Source of the DNA: Catelliglobosispora koreensis DSM 44566 | GTDB lineage: Bacteria; Actinomycetota; Actinomycetes; Mycobacteriales; Micromonosporaceae | Direction: 5' to 3' | DNA: 64,000 nucleotides | Assembly: GCF_000379685.1 (NCBI RefSeq) | Contig: NZ_KB903254.1 | Location: 140,567-204,566, forward strand | Shown: positions 43,047 through 53,206 of the stretch, piece by piece | Numbering within the stretch: position 1 is the stretch's first letter | Layout of the letters: each line of letters opens with the position of its first letter | Made by a program: the position numbers and the translations under genes | The notes under the pieces: generated by a model | Databases searched by the model: none | Told to the model about the DNA's origin: nothing | The model's input: the letters and a program-made list of their open reading frames with translations, nothing else

Positions 43047-43851
43047 CTTCGCCGTCTTCCTCGTCTCCGTACTCGTCGATTGATAGCGCCACATTGCCTT
43101 CGGTGCCGGTCCAGTGGACTATCAGCTCACCTAACGCGATCTCCTGCTCGAAGCCGACCAGGCCTTCCCGGTAGAGCTCAAGCAGCGCCAGGAAGCGGGC
43201 AACCACTTCGAGGGTGCCCGAACAATCGTCGGTGAGGATCTCGAAAGTGGCCGAGCCGATGACCATCAGCCATTGCCGCAACATCTCGGCGTGCTCGCGC
43301 ACACTAACGCGTACCTGATGAATGTGGGCGACAGAGACGGTTTTCGGCGGCAGTTTCGGCGCGAGTGCCTTGATGGCCAGTTTCAGCAGCCGATCGGCGC
43401 CGATGCCGAGCACAAGGTCGGGCAGGGCCTCGGCGAACCGGGGCTCCAGCGAAACCTGCCGCGGCCAGCGGCGGTCGCCGACTTCGGCCAGCTCGGCCAG
43501 GTGGGCCGCGGCTTGCTTGAACGCGCGGTATTGCAGGAGCCGGGCGAATAGCAAGTCCCGTGCTTCGAGCAGGGCGAGGTCTTCTTCGTTTTCCACGTCC
43601 GCGGCGGGCAGCAGCCGCGCGGCTTTCAAGTCAAGGAGGGTGGCCGCGATGACCAGGAACTCACTGGCCTCGTCGAGATCCCAGGCGTCGCCCATGCCCC
43701 GGATATGGGCGATGAACTCATCGGTGACCTGATGCAGCGCCACTTCGGTGACGTCGAGCTTGTGCTTGCCAATGAGCTGCAGCAACAGGTCGAAGGGGCC
43801 CTCGAAGTTGGTGAGCCGCACGGTGAAACGGGTAGCAACGGCCTCACTCAC
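43039..43851 (-). CDS. scpA: Segregation and condensation protein ScpA
   Basis: 270 residues, kleisin family. The conserved start FTVRLTNFEGPFDLLLQLIGKHKLDVTEVAL and the C-terminal winged helix (VARFLALLELYREGLVGFEQE) are present. It binds Smc heads and ScpB. It lies 10 nt downstream of parA and overlaps scpB. Confidence 0.95.
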   Translation of the reverse strand: MSEAVATRFTVRLTNFEGPFDLLLQLIGKHKLDVTEVALHQVTDEFIAHIRGMGDAWDLDEASEFLVIAATLLDLKAARLLPAADVENEEDLALLEARDLLFARLLQYRAFKQAAAHLAELAEVGDRRWPRQVSLEPRFAEALPDLVLGIGADRLLKLAIKALAPKLPPKTVSVAHIHQVRVSVREHAEMLRQWLMVIGSATFEILTDDCSGTLEVVARFLALLELYREGLVGFEQEIALGELIVHWTGTEGNVALSIDEYGDEEDGEDE

Positions 43852-43861
43852 GAGTAAGACC

Positions 43862-44782
43862 CTATCTTGCTGATTGCGCGGCGATTACTTCGCGTGCCAG
43901 CTGACGGTAGTTCCGGGCACCGGACGACGCTGGGTCGAGCGTCGTGATCGGCGATCCGGCCACCGTGGACTCGGGGAACTTCACCGTCTTGGTGATGACA
44001 GTCTGGTACACCTTGTCGCCGAAGGCCTCCACGACGCGCTGCAGCACCTGACGGCAGTGCGTGGTGCGGCTGTCATACATCGTGGCGAGGATGCCCTCAA
44101 GCTCGAGATCGAAGTTGAGCCGCTCGCGCACCTTGTCGATGGTGTCCAGGAGCAGCGCCACCCCGCGGAGGCTGAAGAATTCGCACTCCAGCGGAATGAG
44201 CACCCCGTGACTGACCGTCAAAGCGTTGATAGCGAGCAGGCCTAGTGACGGCTGGCAGTCGATGAGGATGTAGTCGTATTCCTTGCGCACGTTGCGCAGC
44301 ACCCGGGCCAGAGCCATCTCGCGGGCGACCTCGTTGACGAGCTGAATCTCAGCCGCGGAAAGGTCGATGTTAGCTGGCAGCAGATGCAGGTTGGCGACAT
44401 CCGTCTTGATGAGAACGTCCTCGGCCAGGACGTCTTCCTGCATCAGGAGGTTGTAGACCGACAGGTCGAGGTTGTGGGGGTTGACTCCCAGCCCGACTGA
44501 CAATGCGCCCTGTGGGTCGAAATCGACAACCAGCACTTTGCGGCCATACTCCGCTAGTGCCGCGCCAAGGTTGATCGTGGTGGTCGTCTTTCCGACGCCA
44601 CCCTTCTGGTTCGCCATCGCGATGATCCGCGCTGGACCGTGCCGGTCTGTCGGCATCGGTTCGGGGATCTCTTTGCGCGCTGTGTACGCGGAAGGATCCG
44701 CAGGACCCAGATCGGCACTCAGGTCCATTGCAGAGTGATCCGCACGAAGCGATGAAGTCCAGGACCGCTCGTTGCCCGCCAT
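43862..44782 (-). CDS. parA: ParA-family chromosome partitioning ATPase
   Basis: 306 residues from ATG 44782 (MAGNERSWTSS); the longer frame has no coding character and overlaps the ald terminator. Deviant Walker A KGGVGKTTTTINLG (about 63-76), A' DFDPQG, and B VLIPLECEF. A short basic N-terminal extension precedes it. It has no adjacent parB, as is usual for this orphan ParA next to scpAB. It may help position or condense chromosome regions. Confidence 0.95.
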   Translation of the reverse strand: MAGNERSWTSSLRADHSAMDLSADLGPADPSAYTARKEIPEPMPTDRHGPARIIAMANQKGGVGKTTTTINLGAALAEYGRKVLVVDFDPQGALSVGLGVNPHNLDLSVYNLLMQEDVLAEDVLIKTDVANLHLLPANIDLSAAEIQLVNEVAREMALARVLRNVRKEYDYILIDCQPSLGLLAINALTVSHGVLIPLECEFFSLRGVALLLDTIDKVRERLNFDLELEGILATMYDSRTTHCRQVLQRVVEAFGDKVYQTVITKTVKFPESTVAGSPITTLDPASSGARNYRQLAREVIAAQSAR

Positions 44783-44819
44783 GTGCTTACGCCCTTCCGC
44801 CCATCGTGGACGACTGTAC

Positions 44820-44858
44820 GTCACCGCGTGTCCCAGCAGTACCGGGACACGCGGTGAC
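44820..44858 (-). terminator. Perfect 15-bp hairpin terminator after ald
   Basis: GTCACCGCGTGTCCC (44820-44834) and GGGACACGCGGTGAC (44844-44858) are exact complements around a 9-nt loop, 6 nt past the ald stop. It insulates ald from parA, which has its start 38 nt beyond. Confidence 0.85.
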
Positions 44859-44864
44859 CTCAGA

Positions 44865-45983
44865 TTAGGCGGCGAGAACTTGCTCCAGCGAAAGCTGCTG
44901 CAGGTGGTGCGCCTCGGCAACCGGGCCGTAGGTCAGGTGACCGTCGTATGTGTTCAGTCCCAGTGCCAGCGCGCGGTCCTTGCGCAGCGCCTCTTTCCAG
45001 CCGTGGTTGGCCAGCGAGATCGCGTACGGCAGCGTGACGTTGGTGAGCGCGTAGGTGCTGGTGTGCGGCACTGCGCCTGGCATGTTGGCCACGCAGTAGA
45101 AGACCGAGTCGTGCACGCGGTAAACGGGGTTGGCGTGCGTGGTGGGGTGCGAGTCCTCGAAGCAGCCACCCTGGTCGATCGAAATGTCGACGAGCACACT
45201 GCCCGGCTTCATCCGCGCCACGAGGTTGTTGCTGATAAGCGTCGGCGCCTTGGCACCGGGCACGAGGACCGCTCCGACGACGAGGTCGGCTTCCAGGACG
45301 GCCCGCTCTAGCTCGAAGGCGTTGGACATGACCGTCCTAACGCGACCCTGGAACCGCTCGTCGGCCTGGCGCAGCTTGTTGATGTTCAGGTCGAGGAGGC
45401 TGACCTCGAAGCCGAGACCGTCGGCGATCTGCGCGGCGTTCATGCCGGAGACGCCCGCTCCAATCACGACAGCCTTGGCGGGACGCACACCTGGTACCCC
45501 ACCTGGGAGAACACCCCGGCCACCCGCGAAGCGCATGAGGTGGTAGGCGCCAACCTGCGGTGCGAGACGGCCCGCGACCTCACTCATCGGCGCGAGCAGT
45601 GGCAGGGAGCGGTCGGGCATTTCGACCGTCTCGTAGGCGATGCCGGTGACCTTCTGGGTCAGCAGCGCGTCGGTGCACTCCTTGGAGGCGGCCAGGTGCA
45701 GGTAAGTGAACAGGACCTGGCCTGGGCGCATGCGGTCGTACTCTTCGGCGATCGGCTCTTTGACCTTCAGGATCATCTCGGCGGCGGCCCACACCTCGTC
45801 GGGCGTGCCGAGAATCGACGCTCCCGCGGCACGGAACTCATCGTCGGTGATGGAGGAACCGAGGCCCGCTCCAGCTTCGATGACGACCTCATGACCGTGG
45901 CGCACGAACTCATGAACACCGGCAGGCGTGATAGCCACACGGTATTCGTGGTTCTTTATCTCGCGGGGAACTCCAACCCTCAT
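44865..45983 (-). CDS. ald: Alanine dehydrogenase
   Basis: 372 residues from ATG 45981-45983 (MRVGVPREIKNHEYRV); the upstream extension in the same frame is not coding in character. The NAD-binding site is KAVVIGAGVSGMNAAQIA (about 169-186), with active-site lysine in EMILKVKEP (about 74) and histidine in FTYLHLAA (about 96). It interconverts L-alanine and pyruvate plus ammonia using NAD. A perfect hairpin ends the unit. Confidence 0.96.
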   Translation of the reverse strand: MRVGVPREIKNHEYRVAITPAGVHEFVRHGHEVVIEAGAGLGSSITDDEFRAAGASILGTPDEVWAAAEMILKVKEPIAEEYDRMRPGQVLFTYLHLAASKECTDALLTQKVTGIAYETVEMPDRSLPLLAPMSEVAGRLAPQVGAYHLMRFAGGRGVLPGGVPGVRPAKAVVIGAGVSGMNAAQIADGLGFEVSLLDLNINKLRQADERFQGRVRTVMSNAFELERAVLEADLVVGAVLVPGAKAPTLISNNLVARMKPGSVLVDISIDQGGCFEDSHPTTHANPVYRVHDSVFYCVANMPGAVPHTSTYALTNVTLPYAISLANHGWKEALRKDRALALGLNTYDGHLTYGPVAEAHHLQQLSLEQVLAA

Positions 45984-46092
45984 TGCCTGACCCTCCAGTG
46001 CCTGAGCGACGGTGTGAGCGGCCCCGTTGCCGCATTCGCGGAACACCGTCTGCGGCGTCACTCTAAGCGTGGGATACCCCGCGCGAGCCTGA

Positions 46093-46130
46093 CACTCTGT
46101 CACCGAATCTTGGTATGGGTTAACAGAGTG
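46093..46130. repeat. 8-bp inverted repeat upstream of ald
   Basis: CACTCTGT (46093-46100) and ACAGAGTG (46123-46130), spaced by 22 nt, lie 110 nt upstream of ald and 43 nt past the NUDIX stop. It could be an operator for ald or part of a weak terminator. There is no other gene in this 189-nt region. Confidence 0.35.
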
Positions 46131-46172
46131 ACGGGTTGAATAACGTCACCGTGAGGTCAACGAACGAGCGGC

Positions 46173-46724
46173 TTAGTCAATCACGCTCCCGCGGGCGGTT
46201 ACAGCGAGCAAGGCCGCGACCGATACCGCGTTCGTGATTTCCCCGCTGAAGATCATGTCTATAGCGGTCGCCAAGGGGACAGTCTTCGTCTGCATGTCGG
46301 CTTCCTCAGCGTGCCTGACATGCCTGTCCGGCTCGGCGACCTCGCTGAGACCCTGAGCCAGATAGACGTGGGTCGTCTCGTTGGTGAAGCCGGGCGATGT
46401 GAAGAGGCTGAACAACGGCTCGATGCGGTCCGCTAGGAGATCGGCTTCCTCGGCCAGTTCACGGACCGCCGTCGCGGCCGGGTCTTCCCCGTCCACGTCG
46501 AGCAGTCCAGCCGGGATCTCCCACAGGTATTGCCGTGCCGCGTGCCGGTACTGGCGCACGAGCACGACATTGCCTTGCGCGTCTAGGGCGACGATAGCGA
46601 CCGCGCCCCGTTTGTAGACGACGTCGCGTGGATGGACAGCCCCGTCGGCCATCGTCAGCCGGTCGGTGACAACGTCGAAGATGGCCCCACTGAACTGCTT
46701 GGTGCTGTCCACTACCTCGTACAA
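46173..46724 (-). CDS. ADP-ribose pyrophosphatase (NUDIX hydrolase)
   Basis: 183 residues. The Nudix box is GLLDVDGEDPAATAVRELAEEADLL (about 73-97), with all catalytic glutamates in RELAEEAD. EIPAGL directly before it is the ADP-ribose pyrophosphatase signature. It follows pyrG after 1 nt, the standard actinobacterial pair. It hydrolyses ADP-ribose to AMP and ribose-5-phosphate. The tyrosine recombinase gene often found next is absent here. Confidence 0.92.
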   Translation of the reverse strand: MYEVVDSTKQFSGAIFDVVTDRLTMADGAVHPRDVVYKRGAVAIVALDAQGNVVLVRQYRHAARQYLWEIPAGLLDVDGEDPAATAVRELAEEADLLADRIEPLFSLFTSPGFTNETTHVYLAQGLSEVAEPDRHVRHAEEADMQTKTVPLATAIDMIFSGEITNAVSVAALLAVTARGSVID

Positions 46725-46725
46725 A

Positions 46726-48408
<1,683 letters not shown>

Positions 48409-50508
48409 TCACCCTAACACCTCACCTGGGGAGTCTTGCGCTCGCGTGCGGTCGGCGGCGTGTTCAAGCGCACGTAAGGACGACAAGGCGAGCAGTGGAA
48501 CGGCCGTCGCAGCGGCCGCACCTGCGACGTTGAACGCCGCCCCGCCCAGAATTCCAGCGATGACCGTCGCGATCGTGATGCCTATGGCCGCCGCTCTAAT
48601 CGGTGGATAGATCCCGAACAGGCGTTTCAGGCCGCCCCAGGGCCGCAACAGGACAAGCCAGACGAACAGCGCTGAGGCGAGGGCCAAGATGGTCAGCGCG
48701 CTCGTCGTGAACGCAGCGACGTTTAGCTGCCCGACGCGTGCCAAGGTGAGCGATGCCGTTCCGTCGGCGATCTGGTTGAGGAATCGGCCTAGGCTCCCCT
48801 GGTCTTCCACGGGACGCCGGACATCGATTAGCGCAAATAACGTGGTGACCGCGAACCCGGCGAGGACCGACCAGGCGAGCCGGCTAAACGTCAGCCAGCC
48901 GCCGGAAACCATTGCGGCGACTAGACATACGCCCGCGGTCAGCGCGACCGCTCCCCCGGCATCCGCGCCGATGCGGGGACTGCCGACTAGCACGACGGCG
49001 ACGGCACCTAACCCGGCCACGAGCCACGCGCGGCGGTTGACGCGCACGAGATTGGACAGCCAGCCGGCACACATCAGCACCCCGGCGATGAACACTCCCA
49101 TGATCACGATGCCGAGCCCGGCGTACCGGCCGCCTTGCAAGGACGAGTAACCAACCACGCCGTTGAGCTGCAACCGGGCGCCGGTTAGCAGATCGATACT
49201 GATGAGCGCGGCCGCGAACGAGGACACCACGCCGAGTGGCACGAGTGTGCGTTTGCTGGCGGGCAGTCGCGTGACGCCGAAGGTGAGCAGGGCGGTCAGG
49301 GCGAACGTCAGCAAGGCGAACAGCACCGTGTGCCAGCTCGAGCGCCACCACGGCACCAGGTCAGCGAGCAGTGCGCCAGGCAGCAGAAGCGACGATCCGA
49401 TCAGCAGCACCTCTAGCGCGCTCACCAGGCGTGGGGACGGGGATTGTGGCCCCAGGGGCCCGGCGTGCAGGTAACTGCGCCTTAGGAGCGGAATGAGGGC
49501 CAGGAAAAGGCCGATCTGAATCAGGGCGACCAGGGTGAAGAACCATCTCGCGGCACTGAGCGAAGCCGACGCGCGCTGGTCGCTGCCCGCGAGCACGCCC
49601 AGGGCTTTGCCTAGCTCGGCTGGCCTCCCGCTGGCGGCCGAGGCGGGACTTCCGGCGAAAACCCGGTCTGGCAACGCGCGGCCGAGCATCGCCAAGGCCG
49701 TTGGTGCCAGATCGACCAATTCGAGGTACCCATTGCGCCGGCCAGTGGTCAGCGAGGTGAGCCAGCCGCCCTGCCAGCCCGGCCCGTCGATGGCGACGAG
49801 GTGCAGGCGCCCATCCGCGCTGGTGTCCGACACCCCGGCGATGACGATCGTGGCGCCCTCGGGACGGGCCTTGTCGAGGCGTTCGAGCATCGCGTCAACG
49901 GCCTTGACCTGAGCGAGCCGTTCTTCGCCGGTGGGCCCGGTAACCGAGCCGAGCTCCACGATGCTCAAGGCACACGTTGACAGCAAAGCGTTGTTGCCCA
50001 ACTCGGGCGCGTAGTGGTCCACCCGCCCGAACGGCCTCGCCGCCGCTATCGCGGCGCCCGGGCCGACAGCGGAAGTGCACCGCAGCGATTCGGCGAGCGC
50101 ACCCGGCACCGCGCCGTAGGGCTTGTCTTGCTGAGCATTGACGACGGCGGACTGGTCGGGCAGATACGCACCCTGAGCGTCCGGCCGCTCGATGGTCACG
50201 TCAACGGGAGCGCACTCCGGCGTTGGGGAAGCCGTACGAAACGCGTAGTTACCCGCGCCCAACGTCACCCAGCCGTCAGCAGGACACGTCGGGCTGACCG
50301 CCGAGCGGACGGACAAGGAACCGATAGCTCCCCGTTCCGCCAGGCGCCACAGCGCCGGAGTGTCCTGTTCGGACACATCGCTCCAGCGCAGCCCCGGCGC
50401 TCCCGCGATGATCACGTAGTCCGCGCCGGTCTCTCGCACAGGAGCCGCGGCATACGCTGGCACACCTGGCACAGCGAGAAAGAAGAGGACCGCGAGCAGC
50501 AACCTCAC
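48409..50508 (-). CDS. Membrane protein with phosphatase-like ectodomain and about ten TM helices
   Basis: 699 residues from GTG 50508, which forms a GTGA overlap with the glycosyltransferase stop. The signal peptide covers about 1-22. An N-terminal ectodomain of about 270 residues carries ADYVIIAGAPGLRWSDVSEQDTPAL, a pattern of alkaline-phosphatase/sulfatase-like folds, and LVAIDGPGWQGG. About ten TM helices follow. No assigned function is known to me. It belongs to the envelope cassette with steAB, murJ and the GT4 enzyme. It could remodel a lipid-linked glycan at the outer membrane face. Confidence 0.78.
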   Translation of the reverse strand: MRLLLAVLFFLAVPGVPAYAAAPVRETGADYVIIAGAPGLRWSDVSEQDTPALWRLAERGAIGSLSVRSAVSPTCPADGWVTLGAGNYAFRTASPTPECAPVDVTIERPDAQGAYLPDQSAVVNAQQDKPYGAVPGALAESLRCTSAVGPGAAIAAARPFGRVDHYAPELGNNALLSTCALSIVELGSVTGPTGEERLAQVKAVDAMLERLDKARPEGATIVIAGVSDTSADGRLHLVAIDGPGWQGGWLTSLTTGRRNGYLELVDLAPTALAMLGRALPDRVFAGSPASAASGRPAELGKALGVLAGSDQRASASLSAARWFFTLVALIQIGLFLALIPLLRRSYLHAGPLGPQSPSPRLVSALEVLLIGSSLLLPGALLADLVPWWRSSWHTVLFALLTFALTALLTFGVTRLPASKRTLVPLGVVSSFAAALISIDLLTGARLQLNGVVGYSSLQGGRYAGLGIVIMGVFIAGVLMCAGWLSNLVRVNRRAWLVAGLGAVAVVLVGSPRIGADAGGAVALTAGVCLVAAMVSGGWLTFSRLAWSVLAGFAVTTLFALIDVRRPVEDQGSLGRFLNQIADGTASLTLARVGQLNVAAFTTSALTILALASALFVWLVLLRPWGGLKRLFGIYPPIRAAAIGITIATVIAGILGGAAFNVAGAAAATAVPLLALSSLRALEHAADRTRAQDSPGEVLG

Positions 50509-51587
50509 CTGGTGACCAGCTCCGCGTAGATCTCCATGATGTTTTCCACCGTTGACGCCTCGTTGGGCCATTGCTCAGCCTGGCGCCGGCCGCGTTCGGC
50601 GAGGGCCTTGCGTGCTTGCGGGTCCTGCAAAAGTGTCCGCACAGCCCGGTCTAGTGCCTCCAGATCAGACGGTGGAATCAGGACGGCGCCATCGCCCACG
50701 AGCTCCGGGATGCCGCCCACGGCGGTGGCGACCAGGGGCACCCCGGCCGTCAGCGTCTCCTGGGCGAACAGTTGGCGCGCCTCCCACAGGCTCGTCACGA
50801 CGGCGAGGTCGGCCGCGGCGAGCAGATCGCCGATGTCACCGCGGTGACCGAGCAACGTGACCGGAGCGTGCAGCTCGGAGATCTGCGCGGCAAGGTCCAG
50901 ATAGGACGGTCCTTCGCCGGCGATCAGCACCCGGGGCATGGGGTTGAGGGCACGCCAGCGGGCAGCGGCGGCGATCAGATTCTGGTAGCCCTTCTGCGGG
51001 TGCAGCCGCCCGACTGACAGCACCAAGGGCGTTTCCTCACGCAGGCCAAGACTGGAGCGGATGCTCGCGGGCGAGCGGCGGGAGCGCCGCAACGGCGGAG
51101 CAGCGACAGGCGCGAGCCGCGCGTCCTTAGCGCCGACGGCACGTGCCCGGATGACCAGATCGCTTGACGCGCAAAGGGTTACATCGGCGGCGCGGGCGGC
51201 GATCCGCTCGACGAGCGTGTGCACGCGGCCTTTGATGCCCGACCGCAACGGCGCGTTGTGCCATGTCACGGCAAGCGGCACGACCGGGCGGGCCAGTGCG
51301 GCGGCCAGCCCTGCGCGCAATCCGTGCGCGTGCACGATGTCAGGCTGCAAGGTGCTCAGGGCCTGCCGGATCAGGCCGACCGCGCGCATGTCACTGGGAT
51401 GCAGGTTGGCCGGGATCTCGACCGGCAGGAAACTCGCCCCGCGATCGGTGAACCGGAACTGCGTCTCCGTCGCCGCCGGGCCGCACACGGTCACGTCGTG
51501 ACCGGCGCCGGCCAGCCCAGCCGCCAGACCCGACACGTGTGCCCCGATGCCACCTGTGCTTGAGGCGAGCACGAGGAGAACCTTCAT
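50505..51587 (-). CDS. Family 4 glycosyltransferase
   Basis: 360 residues from ATG 51587 (MKVLLVLASSTGGIGAHV); the frame upstream is not coding. GT-B fold with the C-terminal nucleotide-sugar region VGRLHPQKGYQNLIAAAA and the GT4 donor motif SLWEARQLFAQETLTAGVPLVATAVGG (E-x7-E type). It adds a sugar to a lipid- or protein-linked acceptor on the cytoplasmic side. ATGA overlap with the murJ stop and GTGA overlap with the next gene place it firmly inside the envelope operon. Confidence 0.9.
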   Translation of the reverse strand: MKVLLVLASSTGGIGAHVSGLAAGLAGAGHDVTVCGPAATETQFRFTDRGASFLPVEIPANLHPSDMRAVGLIRQALSTLQPDIVHAHGLRAGLAAALARPVVPLAVTWHNAPLRSGIKGRVHTLVERIAARAADVTLCASSDLVIRARAVGAKDARLAPVAAPPLRRSRRSPASIRSSLGLREETPLVLSVGRLHPQKGYQNLIAAAARWRALNPMPRVLIAGEGPSYLDLAAQISELHAPVTLLGHRGDIGDLLAAADLAVVTSLWEARQLFAQETLTAGVPLVATAVGGIPELVGDGAVLIPPSDLEALDRAVRTLLQDPQARKALAERGRRQAEQWPNEASTVENIMEIYAELVTR

Positions 51588-53206
51588 GGGGTCCCTCCTT
51601 TCCCAGCACGAGTCCGCCATCCGCGCAGTTTCTTCCACGCCGCCCGGCTGTCCTCACGGTCGAGCAGAAGCGCCATTCCCGCGAACACCACAGCTGCGGT
51701 CACAGCCGAAACAGTGCCCTGCCAGATCAGTTCCCACACCCCTGGCCTGGCTTCGTCAATGGCGCTTTCCAGTAATAGTGCCGAGGCGATGGCGACCGTC
51801 GCCGCACCCACCCCGGCGAACGTCACCTTGCCCACACCTTTGAGCGCCTCCGCACCGCACTTGCGCCACACTCCAAACGCGAGTGCCCCGCCGAGAACCG
51901 TCATCCCCACGGAGTTTGCCGCACCAAGGGCCATCGCCCGGTCCGGCTCGGCGAACACGCGGCTAAATATCACCGAGGCGGCGATGGTGACCGTCCACCC
52001 CAGACCGATCGCGACGGCGGCGAACCGCTGTGCCCCAGCGGCGTAGAGGGTGCGCTGATGCAGGGCGCTCACTGAGTACCCATAAAGGCCTGGAGCGAAG
52101 GCCATCGTCGCCGCACCGAGCCACTGCGCCTGCATGGGATCCTGCCTGATAAGCAACCCCGCCAGGGGGTACGCCACTGCCGTGAGCAAAGCGGCACCAA
52201 GGCACCCCAGCAGAACCACACCGCGGCCCGTCTTGGCCACGGTGGCGTTGCGCTGTGCCACCTCGCCGGTCGCGTGTGCCGTCGCGATAGCCGGATATGA
52301 CGCGGTCGCCAAGGGCACGGCAAGGACCGCCCACGGCAGCAGGAACATCGCCTGTGCGGTGCTGAAGACGACCTGTGTTCCGTCATTGGCGGCCAGGCTG
52401 AGGCGGATCGTCACGAGGCGCGCGATCTGCTGTACCCCGATGGTGACCAAGCCCGCGGCGGCCAGTCCGGCGACGAGCTTGCGCTGTGCGTCGCTGAATT
52501 CCAAGCGTGGCCGCAGTTTCACCCCGAGCCGGTGCACCGGGATGAGCAGACATCCAGAAAGGACAGCTGCCGCCAAAGCGGTCCCCACCGCGAGAATCAG
52601 CACCTCCCCTTTACTGACCGTCGCGAGATCGGGTTTCGTGCCCGCGACGAGGGCGAAGATGACGTAGCTCGCCATCACGGTCACACTGGATAGCAACGGC
52701 GCCAACGCTGGCCAGGCGAATTTGCGGTGTGCTTGCAACACTCCGGTTAGGACGATCCCGACGCCATAGAACAGCACCATGGGCGCGAAGACACGCAGCA
52801 TCGTGACGCCAGCGGCGTGCTGTGGCGCGTTGGCGGTCCCGAGCACGTTCATGATCGGGCTGGCGAAGACGGCTTGCAGGATCGCGAGCGGGGTAAGGAT
52901 CAGCATCGTCCATGTGAGCAGTGAAGACGCCGTTTTGCGGACCGTTTCGCGGTCGCCTTCGGCGAGCGGTTTCGCCAGGAGCGGCACGACTAGGCCGGCC
53001 AGAGCTCCACCGGCGACGATCTCGAAGATGATGTTCGGGATCGCGGCCGCGGCGTTGTAGACGTCACCGAGCGCGGTCGGCCCGACGGTGAACAGCAAGA
53101 CGATATTGCGGCCGAAGCCGAAGACTCGGCTCGCCACCGTGATCAGAGCGATCATCGTGGCGGCGGCAGCGATCCCGGCCGCTGCGCGCCCGGTGCCCGC
53201 GGTCAC
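51584..53206 (-). CDS. MurJ/MviN-type lipid-linked oligosaccharide flippase
   Basis: 540 residues from GTG 53206, which overlaps the preceding stop by 4 nt; a longer frame starts at 53227. About 14 TM helices of the MOP superfamily, with the TMH1 motif AATMIALITVASRVFGFGRNIVL and ASSLLTWTMLILTPLAILQ. MurJ flips lipid II; this copy lies with a PNPT-like protein and GT4 enzyme, so it may flip a different polyprenyl-linked glycan. The chromosome's main murJ is usually near parB, outside this window. Confidence 0.88.
   Translation of the reverse strand: MTAGTGRAAAGIAAAATMIALITVASRVFGFGRNIVLLFTVGPTALGDVYNAAAAIPNIIFEIVAGGALAGLVVPLLAKPLAEGDRETVRKTASSLLTWTMLILTPLAILQAVFASPIMNVLGTANAPQHAAGVTMLRVFAPMVLFYGVGIVLTGVLQAHRKFAWPALAPLLSSVTVMASYVIFALVAGTKPDLATVSKGEVLILAVGTALAAAVLSGCLLIPVHRLGVKLRPRLEFSDAQRKLVAGLAAAGLVTIGVQQIARLVTIRLSLAANDGTQVVFSTAQAMFLLPWAVLAVPLATASYPAIATAHATGEVAQRNATVAKTGRGVVLLGCLGAALLTAVAYPLAGLLIRQDPMQAQWLGAATMAFAPGLYGYSVSALHQRTLYAAGAQRFAAVAIGLGWTVTIAASVIFSRVFAEPDRAMALGAANSVGMTVLGGALAFGVWRKCGAEALKGVGKVTFAGVGAATVAIASALLLESAIDEARPGVWELIWQGTVSAVTAAVVFAGMALLLDREDSRAAWKKLRGWRTRAGKGGTP

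Noticed and set aside
42037..43083. A 348-residue Ser/Ala-rich plus-strand frame opposite scpB
   Set aside because: It is antisense to the low-complexity repeat of scpB and has no signal, domain or ribosome site.
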